A stretch of DNA of 64,000 nt from UBA3495 sp964629875 (GCA_964629875.1 CAZVRK010000005.1:39011-103010), one strand, 5' to 3'; numbered from the stretch's first letter, positions 33,312-42,552 are shown. Translations and numbers: made by a program. Notes: generated from the sequence alone by a model not told the origin.

Positions 33312-35120
33312 ATGTCCACTCCTCAAATTCCCACATCTGCTAATCCTTGGATTGGTTTGTTCAAAGAAGTATGTTCTGTAGACCTGCGGTCTTTAGCTTT
33401 ATTTAGAGTTGGTCTTTCATTACTCATAATCATTGATTTGGTACAGAGATCTTTTGATCTGAAAGCACATTACACAGATCTAGGTGTTTTGCCACGATGG
33501 GCGTTGACTCAGGGTGTTGGGAATCGTTGGCACCTCTCATTTCACAATATTACCGGAATGCTCGAGGTGGAGGCGGTTATATTTCTGCTTCATGGAGTCG
33601 TAGCTTTACTGTTATTGATTGGGTTTAAAACCAGGTGGATGACGATAATTTGCTGGATCTTTATAGTTTCACTACATTCAAGAAATCCCATTATTCTTTC
33701 AGGCGGAGATATTCTGTTGTGCATCATGCTTTTTTGGGGCATGTTTCTGCCTTTAGGAGCTAGGTTTTCATTAGATCATGCATTAGACAGTAGGCAGCGG
33801 GATCCTAAAGATTCAAACCGATATTTTTCAGTAGCTAGTCTAGCGATTTTACTTCAACTAGCTTTGGTGTACTTGTTTAATTGGATAGCTAAAATACACC
33901 CCGTATGGATGCAAGATTATACTGCTGTTTATTATGCGATGAGTTTGGATATGTACGCTACCAGACTAGGTACCGCACTATTATCCTTTCCACTTTTAAT
34001 GAAGGCTGGAACTTGGCTTACTTTATGGCTTGAACTACTTGGGCCTATATTACTGTTTTCACCAATCAGAAACGATATATCACGATTATTAGTGATTCTG
34101 GCATTTGTGGCACTTCATGTTGGTATAGCACTTACGCTGAACATAGGATACTTCCCAGCCGTATCTATTATCGTTTGGACTATAGCCATTCCATCGGTAT
34201 TCTGGGATAAATTATGGTCATCATTATTTGATAGGCCAGAAACATACTTCCGTATTTATTATGATAATGAATGTGATTTTTGTAAGAAAACTATAGATAT
34301 CCTAAAAGTTCTACTGGTCTGGAAAAATGCCACTATACAGCCGGCACAGGATGACCCCAATATAGAGCCAATATTTCGAGAGAATAATAGCTGGGTAGTT
34401 GTTACTTCTACAGGTAATAAGTTGATTCGGTTTGAAGCTTTTATCTACGCTTTTAGACAAGCTCCGATAATCGGAAATATAGCTATTCTACTGAATGTGT
34501 CACCAGTAGTCAGAGCTGGTACTCGCATATATCAATATGTTGCTACTAATCGGGGTATTTTTTCTAAAGCAACTGTAAGGCTTAAATATCGAGACAACAA
34601 TTCTACATTGCCAAGATGGGCGCAGATCTCTACGGCTGTAATTCTTGTGTACGTAATAATGTGGAATGTCGCAGTAACAGAACAAGTTAACTGGAAAGTT
34701 CCATCTTTATTATATTGGCCTGGGCCGATGTTTCGAATATATCAAGAATGGCATATGTTCGCACCATACCCGGCGATGGGAGATGGCTGGTTTGTTATAC
34801 CGGGTACGTTGAGGAATGGTAGTACTGTGGATATATATTCTCGTAATCCAGTAGATTGGTCTAAACCGGACGATGTATCCGAGACGTATGTCAACAATAG
34901 GTGGAGAAAATATCTACTGACTTTATATAAACCGAAGTTTAAAGATGAACGACTTTATTATGGAAAATACTTGTGCAGAAATTGGAATGATCCAGTTTTA
35001 GAAACCGACTTTGACTTAATGACTTTTCATATCTATTTTATTGAAGAACGTACTAATCCCCCTGGGGAATATTCTGATCCCGAGAGACGGTTGTTGTGGA
35101 GACATAATTGTTATAAGTAA
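33312..35120 (+). CDS. HTTM membrane protein fused to a DCC thiol-disulfide domain
   Basis: A 602-residue protein. Residues 20-300 are a multi-pass HTTM domain (VKGC-like, LALFRVGLSLLIIIDL at the start). Near residue 315 comes a DCC/DUF393 domain with YYDNECDFCKKT (C321, C324), followed by another membrane segment (ISTAVILVYVIMWNVAV) and a soluble end. HTTM proteins resemble the vitamin-K-dependent carboxylase; the DCC unit is a redox thioredoxin-like fold. It begins 9 bases after the NHase alpha gene and looks co-transcribed. Function is unknown; its link to the NHase is inference. Confidence 0.8.
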   Translation: MSTPQIPTSANPWIGLFKEVCSVDLRSLALFRVGLSLLIIIDLVQRSFDLKAHYTDLGVLPRWALTQGVGNRWHLSFHNITGMLEVEAVIFLLHGVVALLLLIGFKTRWMTIICWIFIVSLHSRNPIILSGGDILLCIMLFWGMFLPLGARFSLDHALDSRQRDPKDSNRYFSVASLAILLQLALVYLFNWIAKIHPVWMQDYTAVYYAMSLDMYATRLGTALLSFPLLMKAGTWLTLWLELLGPILLFSPIRNDISRLLVILAFVALHVGIALTLNIGYFPAVSIIVWTIAIPSVFWDKLWSSLFDRPETYFRIYYDNECDFCKKTIDILKVLLVWKNATIQPAQDDPNIEPIFRENNSWVVVTSTGNKLIRFEAFIYAFRQAPIIGNIAILLNVSPVVRAGTRIYQYVATNRGIFSKATVRLKYRDNNSTLPRWAQISTAVILVYVIMWNVAVTEQVNWKVPSLLYWPGPMFRIYQEWHMFAPYPAMGDGWFVIPGTLRNGSTVDIYSRNPVDWSKPDDVSETYVNNRWRKYLLTLYKPKFKDERLYYGKYLCRNWNDPVLETDFDLMTFHIYFIEERTNPPGEYSDPERRLLWRHNCYK

Positions 35121-35167
35121 TCAGAATTGGATAATCAAAATAATAAACTGCAAACAGGAGACTAATT

Positions 35168-36010
35168 ATGGACGCGTATGCACATCCTGAATCTATAGTA
35201 GAAACTGAATGGGTATATGAAAATTTGGCTGATCCAAGTGTAAGACTGGTCGAAGTAGACGTAGATACAAATGCCTATGACAAAGGACATATATTGGGTT
35301 CAATAGGTTGGAATTGGCAGAGCCAATTACAACAAGGTACGGTTAGGGATCTGATCGATAAAGAAGGGATGCAAAAATTATTATCAGAGTCTGGCATTAG
35401 TAATTCTACAACCGTAGTTTTATATGGCGACAATAATAATTGGTTTGCTTGCTGGGCGTTTTGGCAGTTAAAGTATTATGGTCATCAAGATGTAAGGATA
35501 ATGAATGGTGGCCGGATAAAATGGGAGCTGGAAGAAAAACCTCTTGTAGAAACTAAGACCGAAGTAGATTCCGTGTCATATGTCGCGAAAGATTCTAATG
35601 AATCTTTGCGGGCGTATCGAGACCAAATTCTGAAGGACTTATCTGCATCTGGAATGTCTTTAGTTGATGTTAGGTCTCCTGATGAATATAACGGTTTGCT
35701 CTTTGCTCCTGAGAATGTACCACAGGAAGGATCACAGAGAGCTGGACATATTCCAGGTGCAAAGAATGTTCCTTGGGCACAGGCGACAGATAGTGATGGT
35801 ACGTTTAAATCGTATGCTGAATTACTGCAATTATATACAGATAATGGCATAACCGGTGAAGGAAACACAGTTACATATTGCCGTATAGGTGAACGGTCAT
35901 CCCACACGTGGTTCGTTCTTACTCAGTTGCTTGGGTATTCAAATGTCAGCAATTATGATGGGTCCTGGACTGAGTGGGGCAGCATAGTGGGTGCGCCTAT
36001 TCAGAAATAA
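35168..36010 (+). CDS. Two-domain rhodanese (thiosulfate/3-mercaptopyruvate sulfurtransferase)
   Basis: A 280-residue SseA-type protein. The inactive first rhodanese domain reads LVEVDVDTNAYDKGHILGSI. The second reads LVDVRSPDEYNG, RAGHIPGAKNVPWA and the active loop TYCRIGERSSHTW with the catalytic C238. Rhodanese moves sulfur from thiosulfate to cyanide and yields thiocyanate. Its place at the end of an operon with an NHase/SCNase could link cyanide and thiocyanate chemistry. GGAG precedes the ATG. The loop C-R-I-G-E-R is closer to thiosulfate than to mercaptopyruvate enzymes (usually CGSGVTA-like). Confidence 0.85.
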   Translation: MDAYAHPESIVETEWVYENLADPSVRLVEVDVDTNAYDKGHILGSIGWNWQSQLQQGTVRDLIDKEGMQKLLSESGISNSTTVVLYGDNNNWFACWAFWQLKYYGHQDVRIMNGGRIKWELEEKPLVETKTEVDSVSYVAKDSNESLRAYRDQILKDLSASGMSLVDVRSPDEYNGLLFAPENVPQEGSQRAGHIPGAKNVPWAQATDSDGTFKSYAELLQLYTDNGITGEGNTVTYCRIGERSSHTWFVLTQLLGYSNVSNYDGSWTEWGSIVGAPIQK

Positions 36011-36021
36011 CGGCTATAGTG

Positions 36022-37299
36022 CTATCTGAGAGCAGGGATAGTATCAAAGCCTGTGTAGGGCCTAAGGACTTCTGGGATAGCTATTGACCCGTCCTCCTGT
36101 TGATTGTTTTCAAGGATAGCGATCATAACCCGTGGAAGAGCTAAACCTGAGCCATTCAGAGTATGAACGAAATCCGGTCGCGTGTTCTCTTCAGGTCTAT
36201 ATCTTACGTTAGCTCGGCGTGCTTGGAAGTCCGTACAATTTGAGCATGAACTGACTTCTAGCCACTCTTCACATCCTGACGCCCATACTTCAACATCATA
36301 CGATTTGGCAGAGGGGAATGACATATCACCGGTGCATATTTCAATTATGCGGTATGGAAGTTCAAGGTTTTTACAAACAGATTCAGCATCTGACAATAAC
36401 GTTTCTAGTTCGGAATCAGATTCTTCAGGAGCGACAAACTTGTACATCTCTACTTTATTGAACTGATGTACTCTCTTGATACCTCTGGTATCACGACCTG
36501 CTGCAGCTTGTTCTCTACGAAAACATGGAGTCTGGGCCACGTAATAGAGCGGCAATGAACTGTAATCTAGTATTTCATCTCGGTGTAGATTTGTAATTGG
36601 AACTTCCGCCGTGGGAACAAGCCATAAGTCATCTTCATCGTCATGATAGAGATTGTCTGCGAATTTCGGGAGATTGCCGGATCCTTCCATGATTTCTCTG
36701 CGAACTATGATTGGTAGCATTAATTCGGTGTATCCAGCTTGTCCATGTAGTTCAAGCATCCAAGAAATTATGGCTCTCTCCAATTTGGCACCGTATCCTG
36801 ACATGGTGTAAAAACGGCTACCAGATAATTTCGCTCCCCGTTGAAAATCAATAATCCCGAGGTTTTCCCCGATGTCCCAATGAGCTAGAGGAGTAAATTC
36901 AAAATCACGGGGGTCCCCCCAAGAACGTGTTACTCTATTATCTTCCTCGCCATCTCCTTGTAGAGCTGAAGATCGTGGGATGTTGGGTAATCCCATTAAA
37001 AACTCATTAATTTGAGTGTCTAGTTGTCGCACGGTCTCTTCTAGACGGTTTATCTTATCGCCAACTTGGCGCATCTCTTCTACAATTTTTTCGGATGGAG
37101 ACTCTCCGGAAGATCGAGCCTGGCCTATAGCTCTACTAACTTCATTCCTTTTGGCCCGTAGCTCATCGCCTTCCGTAACGGCTTCTCGTCTCTGAGAGTC
37201 CAATTCCAATATTGTATCGATACAGTCATCTTCACCTTTGGATAGCATAGCTGTTTTAACCAAGGCGGGATCTTTTCTAATTAATTCGAGAGATAGCAT
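36022..37299 (-). CDS. serS: Seryl-tRNA synthetase
   Basis: A 425-residue class II synthetase of usual length. The N-terminal coiled-coil arm runs to about residue 110 (LDSQRREAVTEGDELRAKRN). The catalytic core has FTPLAHWDIGENLGIIDF, TAEVPITNLHRDEIL, FRREQAAAGRDTRGIKRVHQFNKVEMY (motif 2) and NGSGLALPRVMIAILEN (motif 3). It charges tRNA-Ser. It lies 27 bases after lysS, forming a two-synthetase operon. It is convergent with the rhodanese gene, 11 bases apart. Confidence 0.97.
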   Translation of the reverse strand: MLSLELIRKDPALVKTAMLSKGEDDCIDTILELDSQRREAVTEGDELRAKRNEVSRAIGQARSSGESPSEKIVEEMRQVGDKINRLEETVRQLDTQINEFLMGLPNIPRSSALQGDGEEDNRVTRSWGDPRDFEFTPLAHWDIGENLGIIDFQRGAKLSGSRFYTMSGYGAKLERAIISWMLELHGQAGYTELMLPIIVRREIMEGSGNLPKFADNLYHDDEDDLWLVPTAEVPITNLHRDEILDYSSLPLYYVAQTPCFRREQAAAGRDTRGIKRVHQFNKVEMYKFVAPEESDSELETLLSDAESVCKNLELPYRIIEICTGDMSFPSAKSYDVEVWASGCEEWLEVSSCSNCTDFQARRANVRYRPEENTRPDFVHTLNGSGLALPRVMIAILENNQQEDGSIAIPEVLRPYTGFDTIPALR

Positions 37300-37326
37300 G
37301 TCTATATTTTTCCTAAACCCATTGGT

Positions 37327-38889
37327 CTATTCGAGGTCTTCTGAGTCAGAATGTTCATTGATGGATCGCATTTGCGGAAACAATAAAATGTCTCTAATAC
37401 TTGATTGTCCAGTCAATAACATAACGAGCCTATCGATTCCCATCCCTAAACCACCGGTCGGGGGCATGCCATATTCTATCGAGGTGAGGAAATCTTCATC
37501 TTTACGGTCCACTTCTTCATCTTCGTAGATATCCCTGATTTTCTCTTGTGATTCAAAACGTTCTCTTTGAACTACTGGATCATTCAATTCAGTATATGAG
37601 TTTGCTATTTCCATACCCGCTGCGAACGCTTCAAAACGTTCTACGTATCCGGGTTGGTCCTTCTTTGCTTTTGCTAGCGGAGACATATCTTCAGGATAAT
37701 CTAACAGGAACGTAGGCTGAATTAGGTAAGGTTCAACGTACGTAGATAAAAGTTTGTCTATGAGTCTTCCTCTGCTTTCTAGAGGTCCCACATCGATACC
37801 TTTTGCACGGGCAGCTAGTGTCAGCGATTGGTCGTCCGGATATTCGTCTATATTGATCCCACTTCTAGATAGTAATTCGTCTTTGAGGTTCAATTTAGCC
37901 CATGGGGGTGCGAAATCAATTATATGCTCCCCAAAAGGGATTTTGGTACTTCCACACACGTCAGTGGCTAGTTTCGATACCATTTCTTCTACCATGATCA
38001 TTACACTAAAGTAATCGGCATAAGCCTCGTAGCTTTCAAGGAGAGTAAATTCGGGGTTATGATCTTGGTCTATACCTTCGTTCCGGAATACACGGCCTAG
38101 CTCGTATACTTTATCAAACCCGCCAACAATTAATCGCTTCAGATATAGTTCAGTGGCTATTCTTAAATACAACTGTTGGTCAAGGGCATTGTGATGGGTA
38201 ATAAATGGTCTAGCATGTGCTCCAGCTGCGACAGGTACCATGATCGGTGTATCTACCTCTAAGAAACCCCTATTATCCAAAAAGTCACGGATGCCTTTGA
38301 TGACTTTGCCCCTTTGTACGAATGTATCTCTCACCTGGGGATTAGCTATAAGGTCAAGATAACGCTGTCTGTACCTTATTTCTACATCTCGAAGTCCGTG
38401 CCATTTCTCAGGTAGGGGCTTCAGTCCTTTTGAGAGTACAACAAATTCTGCGGTATCTACTGTGACTTGCCCTGTACGAGTCCTCATAATTGTTCCAGTG
38501 ACGCCTATGAAGTCCCCGATATCGATATCTTTCAAAGTCTCATAGGAGTGCTCAAGAACGTTTTGTCTCATCAATGTCTGGATTGTACCGGAAGAGTCCC
38601 TTATATCTAAAAAAGACGCTTTTCCCATGGATCGGATAGACATAATCCGACCTCCCAACGACACACTCTGTTGATCTGGCGACTCAGATTCCAGAGACTC
38701 AAAGTGTGATATGGCGTCTAATATTTCCGATGTTCTACTATAACGTGGAGGATATGGGTCTATCCCATTGTCAACTAGTCTCTTTAGTTTTGCTTTTCTA
38801 CTGAGCGTCAGCTCATCTTCTCTATCGGGCATTTGTATAGATGGTTTGGCCTTTCTGTGTACTTTTCTGCCACTATTGTAACTGTGCAT
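37327..38889 (-). CDS. lysS: Lysyl-tRNA synthetase (class II)
   Basis: A 520-residue class II LysRS. It has an OB-fold anticodon domain (SLGGRIMSIRSMGKASFLDIRD), motif 2 (YELGRVFRNEGIDQDHNPEFTLLE) and motif 3 (PTGGLGMGIDRLVMLLTG). The 19 or so residues before MPDREDELTLSRKAKL are extra, and the Met at codon 20 may be the real start; neither has a clear ribosome site. It starts the lysS-serS operon. No T-box-like leader is visible. Confidence 0.96.
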   Translation of the reverse strand: MHSYNSGRKVHRKAKPSIQMPDREDELTLSRKAKLKRLVDNGIDPYPPRYSRTSEILDAISHFESLESESPDQQSVSLGGRIMSIRSMGKASFLDIRDSSGTIQTLMRQNVLEHSYETLKDIDIGDFIGVTGTIMRTRTGQVTVDTAEFVVLSKGLKPLPEKWHGLRDVEIRYRQRYLDLIANPQVRDTFVQRGKVIKGIRDFLDNRGFLEVDTPIMVPVAAGAHARPFITHHNALDQQLYLRIATELYLKRLIVGGFDKVYELGRVFRNEGIDQDHNPEFTLLESYEAYADYFSVMIMVEEMVSKLATDVCGSTKIPFGEHIIDFAPPWAKLNLKDELLSRSGINIDEYPDDQSLTLAARAKGIDVGPLESRGRLIDKLLSTYVEPYLIQPTFLLDYPEDMSPLAKAKKDQPGYVERFEAFAAGMEIANSYTELNDPVVQRERFESQEKIRDIYEDEEVDRKDEDFLTSIEYGMPPTGGLGMGIDRLVMLLTGQSSIRDILLFPQMRSINEHSDSEDLE

Positions 38890-39076
38890 TGTCTGATGGA
38901 AAAGAGGTATGCCATACGAATCACTTGGAAACTAGTTAGTTATAGCTTAAGACGCTTGAATGATAGCTGTACTAATGATGAAATTGGCTTAAATGTACAT
39001 GGAATAGTTAGTACTTAATCATTTCATCTCGTATATGATTAACTCTGTTTATCTTGGGAACAGTCGGGAGATACTT

Positions 39077-39601
39077 ATGATACGAAGAATGATTGGGGCG
39101 GCATTATTACAGGGGCCTATCTATGAGGAAGTTGAGAATGATCATACTGCTACTCTTCAGGCAGCGTTAGTCGTTATCATAGTCTCGATTAGTACTGCTC
39201 TCGGAAGTTATTTCACTTTCGGAGGCAATTTTATAATAGCTCTTGCAGCAGGGATTATATTTGGCCTCGGCAAATGGGCTGTTTGGGCATTCATAACATA
39301 TATCATCGGCACTAAGTTATTCAATACTGAAGACACACATGCTAATTGGAGTCAAATGGCTAGAGGAACTGCCTTCTCGCAGGCGCCAGGGGTGCTGTTT
39401 ATTTTTTCTGCTTTACCGGTTATAGGGCAGATGTTAGTGGTAATGGTAAGTATATGGCAGTTGTGTGCCATGACTATGGCGGTTAAACACGTATTGGATT
39501 ATAGGTCTATTTGGAGGGCAGTTGGAGTAGTAGTAGTCGGGTTCTTGGTAGTTGCAGTTCCCATGGTCATCCTACAGGCTATGGTCGGCGTTCCTGCCTA
39601 A
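39077..39601 (+). CDS. Yip1-domain membrane protein
   Basis: A 174-residue membrane protein with about five segments (VVIIVSISTALGSYFTF, FIIALAAGIIFGLGKWAVWA, VLFIFSALPVIGQMLVV, VGVVVVGFLVVAVPMVIL). The layout is that of the bacterial Yip1 domain. The ATG at 39077 is chosen because GGGAG stands 7 bases upstream and the first residues fit; the longer frame starts at 39035. Function is unknown. Confidence 0.75.
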   Translation: MIRRMIGAALLQGPIYEEVENDHTATLQAALVVIIVSISTALGSYFTFGGNFIIALAAGIIFGLGKWAVWAFITYIIGTKLFNTEDTHANWSQMARGTAFSQAPGVLFIFSALPVIGQMLVVMVSIWQLCAMTMAVKHVLDYRSIWRAVGVVVVGFLVVAVPMVILQAMVGVPA

Positions 39602-39631
39602 TATGAGCAGGTTTTAACTTCTAGGAGAACC

Positions 39632-40360
39632 GTGCGCAGCAAAGAACAGATTAGAAAATTCGTTTGGGATGCTATGCAGCGAGCTGGATTAGCTAATGGA
39701 GGAAACTTATACGATAAGATTCCAGACTTTAAGCGTGCTAATGCTGCTGCTAGTAATGTGATAAATCTTGATGTATGGAAAGAGGCTTCAGTAATAAAGA
39801 GCAATCCAGATAAGGCACAAAGGCCTCTACGCGAATTGGCATTGAAATCTGGGAAAACTGTTTATATGGCAGTTCCCAGGCTCAGGAAATCAAAATGTTT
39901 TGTAGAAATCACCTGTTCCTTGGAAGCATCAGTCGAAACCCTATCGACAATGGAAGGTGCTCTGAAGTACGGAAAGCCAGTTTATCCGAGTGATTTAGCT
40001 CCGATAGATCTTGTAATATCGGGGTCAGTAGCAGTAAATCGGGAAGGAATTAGAATTGGCAAAGGTGGTGGATTCGCTGATATAGAATTTGCATTGGCTG
40101 TGGAAGGTGGGTCAGTTACAAATGAAACACCCGTTCTGACAACAGTGGACCATATTCAAATCTTAGATGAACCGTTTCCATGGTCGCGCCATGATGTGGC
40201 CGTAGATTATATTGTTGCTGAGGAAGAAATCATATATTGTGATAGATCTAAGGACAGGCCGGCCGGTATTTATTGGGAAGACTTGGATGAGTCTAAACTA
40301 CAGGAAATACCGCTCTTAAAAACCCTGTATGAATCATTCAATCGTAAAAGCTCCCATTAA
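39632..40360 (+). CDS. 5-formyltetrahydrofolate cyclo-ligase-like protein
   Basis: A 242-residue protein of the MTHFS/MTHFSD-like group: RKFVWDAMQRAG at the start, DLVISGSVAVNREGIRIGKGGGFADIEFAL (the family GxGxGxxD segment) and a DEPFPWSRHDVAVDYIVAEEEI end. The GTG start has AGGAGA 5 bases upstream. It could act on folate, but the ATP loop is less clear than in true MTHFS, so another nucleotide-dependent role is open. It lies 30 bases after the Yip1 gene. Confidence 0.7.
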   Translation: MRSKEQIRKFVWDAMQRAGLANGGNLYDKIPDFKRANAAASNVINLDVWKEASVIKSNPDKAQRPLRELALKSGKTVYMAVPRLRKSKCFVEITCSLEASVETLSTMEGALKYGKPVYPSDLAPIDLVISGSVAVNREGIRIGKGGGFADIEFALAVEGGSVTNETPVLTTVDHIQILDEPFPWSRHDVAVDYIVAEEEIIYCDRSKDRPAGIYWEDLDESKLQEIPLLKTLYESFNRKSSH

Positions 40361-40383
40361 TGCTGGGTTCAGGGAGCTTTTAC
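40344..40383. terminator. Terminator whose 5' arm lies in the coding end
   Basis: A perfect 12-base stem, GTAAAAGCTCCC (40344-40355) with 40372-40383, has a 16-base loop. The first arm lies inside the last codons of the cyclo-ligase-like gene and the stop codon is in the loop. It probably serves both convergent genes. Confidence 0.75.
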
Positions 40384-40399
40384 TAGTATTGCCGGTGCT

Positions 40400-41455
40400 T
40401 TAAAATGGATCCCCTACTTCACTTTGTACATTCAGTTCAGCCATTAATTCCGTTATTTGTTTCCACGTTTCGTCTTCTATGAATATTCCCTCGGCTCTTC
40501 TTTTTTGCTCCGTTTTAAACTCTATTTCCCCTGGATATAGTACTTCGCTGAAACCAGCAGCTGGAGGGGATGTTTTGACGAACTCAGCAAAATCTTTGAC
40601 ATCCTTTTTGAAGTCTGCCAGTGGTCTGAATTTTTCTACGTCATAAGCAACTAGAAATACTCCGTCGTTGTGTCTTGCTTGAGGGTCGATACCAAATCCT
40701 AGCCCAGTGAGTAAACCGGAGAAAATTTCAACCATGAACGATAAGCCATATCCTTTATGTCCTTGATCTGCTCCTACAGGTAATATAGCCCCGCCTTTAG
40801 AATAGTCATTAGGATCCGTGGTTGGATTACCTTCTTTGTCTATTATCCATCCGGGCGGAACATTTTCCTGACGATTTCTTGCTAGGTTTATTTTACCGGC
40901 CGCGACTGCACTGGTTGCCATATCGAGCAATACTTGTCCTTCAAGATCGCTTGGTATGGCCATGCATATTGGGTTAGTCCCTAATCTTCGAGCACGTCCG
41001 CCAAATGGTGCGACTGCCTTGGGACCTGCCCCTGAGTCGGCGGTAATCATACCAATCATACCTTCTTGGGATATCATTGTAGTGTAGTCTCCGAGCCTGC
41101 CTATATGGCTCTGAAGATGTATTGTGATGGCTGCCACGCCGCTAATTTTGGCTTTTTCAATTACCATTTTAGTAGCTTTTTCGGTAACGACGAATCCAAA
41201 TCCCCAGTTACCATTAATGACCGCAGTCGTAGGGGTCTCTTGTTCTACTACAAAAGGCGCTCCAGGTACTATGTGGCCTTTGTCAATCCGTTCGCAATAT
41301 TCTGGCACATGGATCATTCCGTGAGAGTCATGTCCTACAAGATTAGCTTTGACTTGGTGTGCTGCAACGATCTCAGCTTCTTCTTTCGGTGTCCCTTTGG
41401 CGCAGTAGATGTGCACAGCTGCTTTATGTAAAAATTCTGGGCTAAATACAGGCAT
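40400..41455 (-). CDS. Ldh-family (malate/L-lactate-type) dehydrogenase
   Basis: A 351-residue protein of the Ldh2/MDH2 superfamily, which has its own NAD(P) fold. It has HDSHGMIHVPEYCERI, IHLQSHIGRLGDY (the catalytic His region), PFGGRARRLGTNPICMAIP and GHKGYGLSFMVEIFSGLLTG. It oxidises a 2-hydroxy acid such as malate, lactate or ureidoglycolate; the substrate is undecided. A gap of about 110 bases separates its start from the tRNA pair. Confidence 0.9.
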   Translation of the reverse strand: MPVFSPEFLHKAAVHIYCAKGTPKEEAEIVAAHQVKANLVGHDSHGMIHVPEYCERIDKGHIVPGAPFVVEQETPTTAVINGNWGFGFVVTEKATKMVIEKAKISGVAAITIHLQSHIGRLGDYTTMISQEGMIGMITADSGAGPKAVAPFGGRARRLGTNPICMAIPSDLEGQVLLDMATSAVAAGKINLARNRQENVPPGWIIDKEGNPTTDPNDYSKGGAILPVGADQGHKGYGLSFMVEIFSGLLTGLGFGIDPQARHNDGVFLVAYDVEKFRPLADFKKDVKDFAEFVKTSPPAAGFSEVLYPGEIEFKTEQKRRAEGIFIEDETWKQITELMAELNVQSEVGDPF

Positions 41456-41524
41456 ATTTGATCCTCCTAGTCAATTGTTTGTAGTCTATTAGGAGTCAGG
41501 ATGTTTGTCTAGGATTCATCAATC

Positions 41525-41554
41525 TTGTGAGTGCGTGTAGTCACGTGTTATGCT
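41525..41554 (+). promoter_or_regulatory. Promoter of the tRNA pair
   Basis: TTGTGA (41525-41530), an 18-base spacer, then TATGCT (41549-41554). The start would be about 7 bases before tRNA-Arg. Four of six positions match consensus in each box. Confidence 0.5.
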
Positions 41555-41567
41555 AGCTGTTCGGAGT

Positions 41568-41642
41568 GCCCCTGTAGCTCAGTGGATAGAGTGCTGGCCT
41601 CCGGAGCCAGAGACGAGAGTTCGACCCTCTCCGGGGGTACCA
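41568..41642 (+). tRNA. tRNA-Arg (anticodon CCG)
   Basis: A full cloverleaf: 7-bp acceptor with G-U pairs at 1-72 and 6-67, D stem GCTC/GAGT, anticodon stem CTGGC/GCCAG with loop CTCCGGA (anticodon CCG, reads CGG), and T stem GAGAG/CTCTC with TTCGACC loop. Discriminator A and the CCA end are encoded. Confidence 0.95.
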
Positions 41643-41662
41643 TAGTAGGGGTAATCAATTAT

Positions 41663-41737
41663 CGGGGCGTGGCCCAGCGGTAGGGCGCCTGGTTTGGGAC
41701 CAGGAGGTCGCCAGTTCGATCCTGGCCGCCCCGACCA
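41663..41737 (+). tRNA. tRNA-Pro (anticodon TGG)
   Basis: Perfect 7-bp acceptor CGGGGCG/CGCCCCG, anticodon stem CCTGG/CCAGG with loop TTTGGGA (anticodon TGG, reads CCA and other Pro codons), T stem GCCAG/CTGGC with TTCGATC loop, and encoded CCA. It lies 20 bases after tRNA-Arg, so the two are likely one transcript. Confidence 0.95.
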
Positions 41738-41776
41738 TTAGAACAATGTTAGGGAAGATGAATTTAAGTAACCGCT

Positions 41777-41983
41777 ATGGTAACTTTAACGGATCGAGAG
41801 GCTGAAAGAGTCACAAATGCTGGTGGGCGCTACTGCGAAGGTTGCCCTCGGTGTAAAGATGCAGACTCGGGTTTCTGTACTCAACGGCATCCGGAATACA
41901 ACAATCTTCATCCTGTTTGCCGCAAATGTGGCCATTGTGTCCTGAGAGGATCTCACAGTGATGATACCTCAGACTTACGCTAG
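41777..41983 (+). CDS. Small Cys-rich protein
   Basis: An unrecognised 68-residue protein with seven Cys (20, 23, 26, 34, 48, 51, 54), among them CEGCPRC and CRKCGHC. The pattern suggests two zinc or Fe-S knuckles. There is no good ribosome site before the ATG, and it lies 39 bases after tRNA-Pro, so it could ride on that transcript. Whether it is a real gene depends on conservation. Confidence 0.5.
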   Translation: MVTLTDREAERVTNAGGRYCEGCPRCKDADSGFCTQRHPEYNNLHPVCRKCGHCVLRGSHSDDTSDLR

Positions 41984-42192
41984 CGATACTTGCTAGTGTG
42001 CAATTGCCACGTATATCTGAACCGCATTCATTTTTCTGCGGCATCAATTGTTACGAAAACTCGCTCTGATAATTGCTGATGCATAGCAGTTGTTTTTAGT
42101 AAGATCTTATTACTAATCGAACTAATTAAGAAATTTTCTTTATGATTTGGGAATCGTGTGTATACGTGATGTTGTTGGGGTGGTGTGTAAAT

Positions 42193-42552
42193 ATGCAGGA
42201 AGTCGAAATTAGGTTCAATGCTGAAATCAGTGACAATGATGGCGTAATGGAGTTTAGTTGCTCTGTCGAATACCCCGTCTCTCTCGAGCAATTCTTGCCC
42301 GAAGAGTTACGAGAGGAGAATGCCAGTTCTGAAGTAACTATTCGAGCCTTTAGCAGTGGAAATGGCAGCTTTAGCACAAACAGCTTGGAACAAGCGGAAG
42401 TTACAGAGGTGCAAATTCGTGAAAAATTGCAATCCGCTTACGAAGAATACCTTGAATGGGAACAGAGGCTGGATAATTGGGATGGTACCAGAGTGTACGG
42501 TTTGCTCAAGAGGAAGAAAAAATCAGTTTGGTCAATTAGGGGTAATGACTAG
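42193..42552 (+). CDS. Hypothetical acidic protein
   Basis: An unrecognised protein of 119 residues from the ATG at 42193; the longer frame from 42142 gives an odd hydrophobic N-terminus. It starts MQEVEIRFNAEISDNDGVME, an alternating strand-like pattern. The end has a helix (IREKLQSAYEEYLEWEQRL) and a basic tail (LLKRKKKSVWS). No signal peptide. Function unknown. Confidence 0.5.
   Translation: MQEVEIRFNAEISDNDGVMEFSCSVEYPVSLEQFLPEELREENASSEVTIRAFSSGNGSFSTNSLEQAEVTEVQIREKLQSAYEEYLEWEQRLDNWDGTRVYGLLKRKKKSVWSIRGND

Noticed and set aside
38890..39076. T-box or other leader before lysS
   Set aside because: No specifier hairpin or T-box sequence could be seen.
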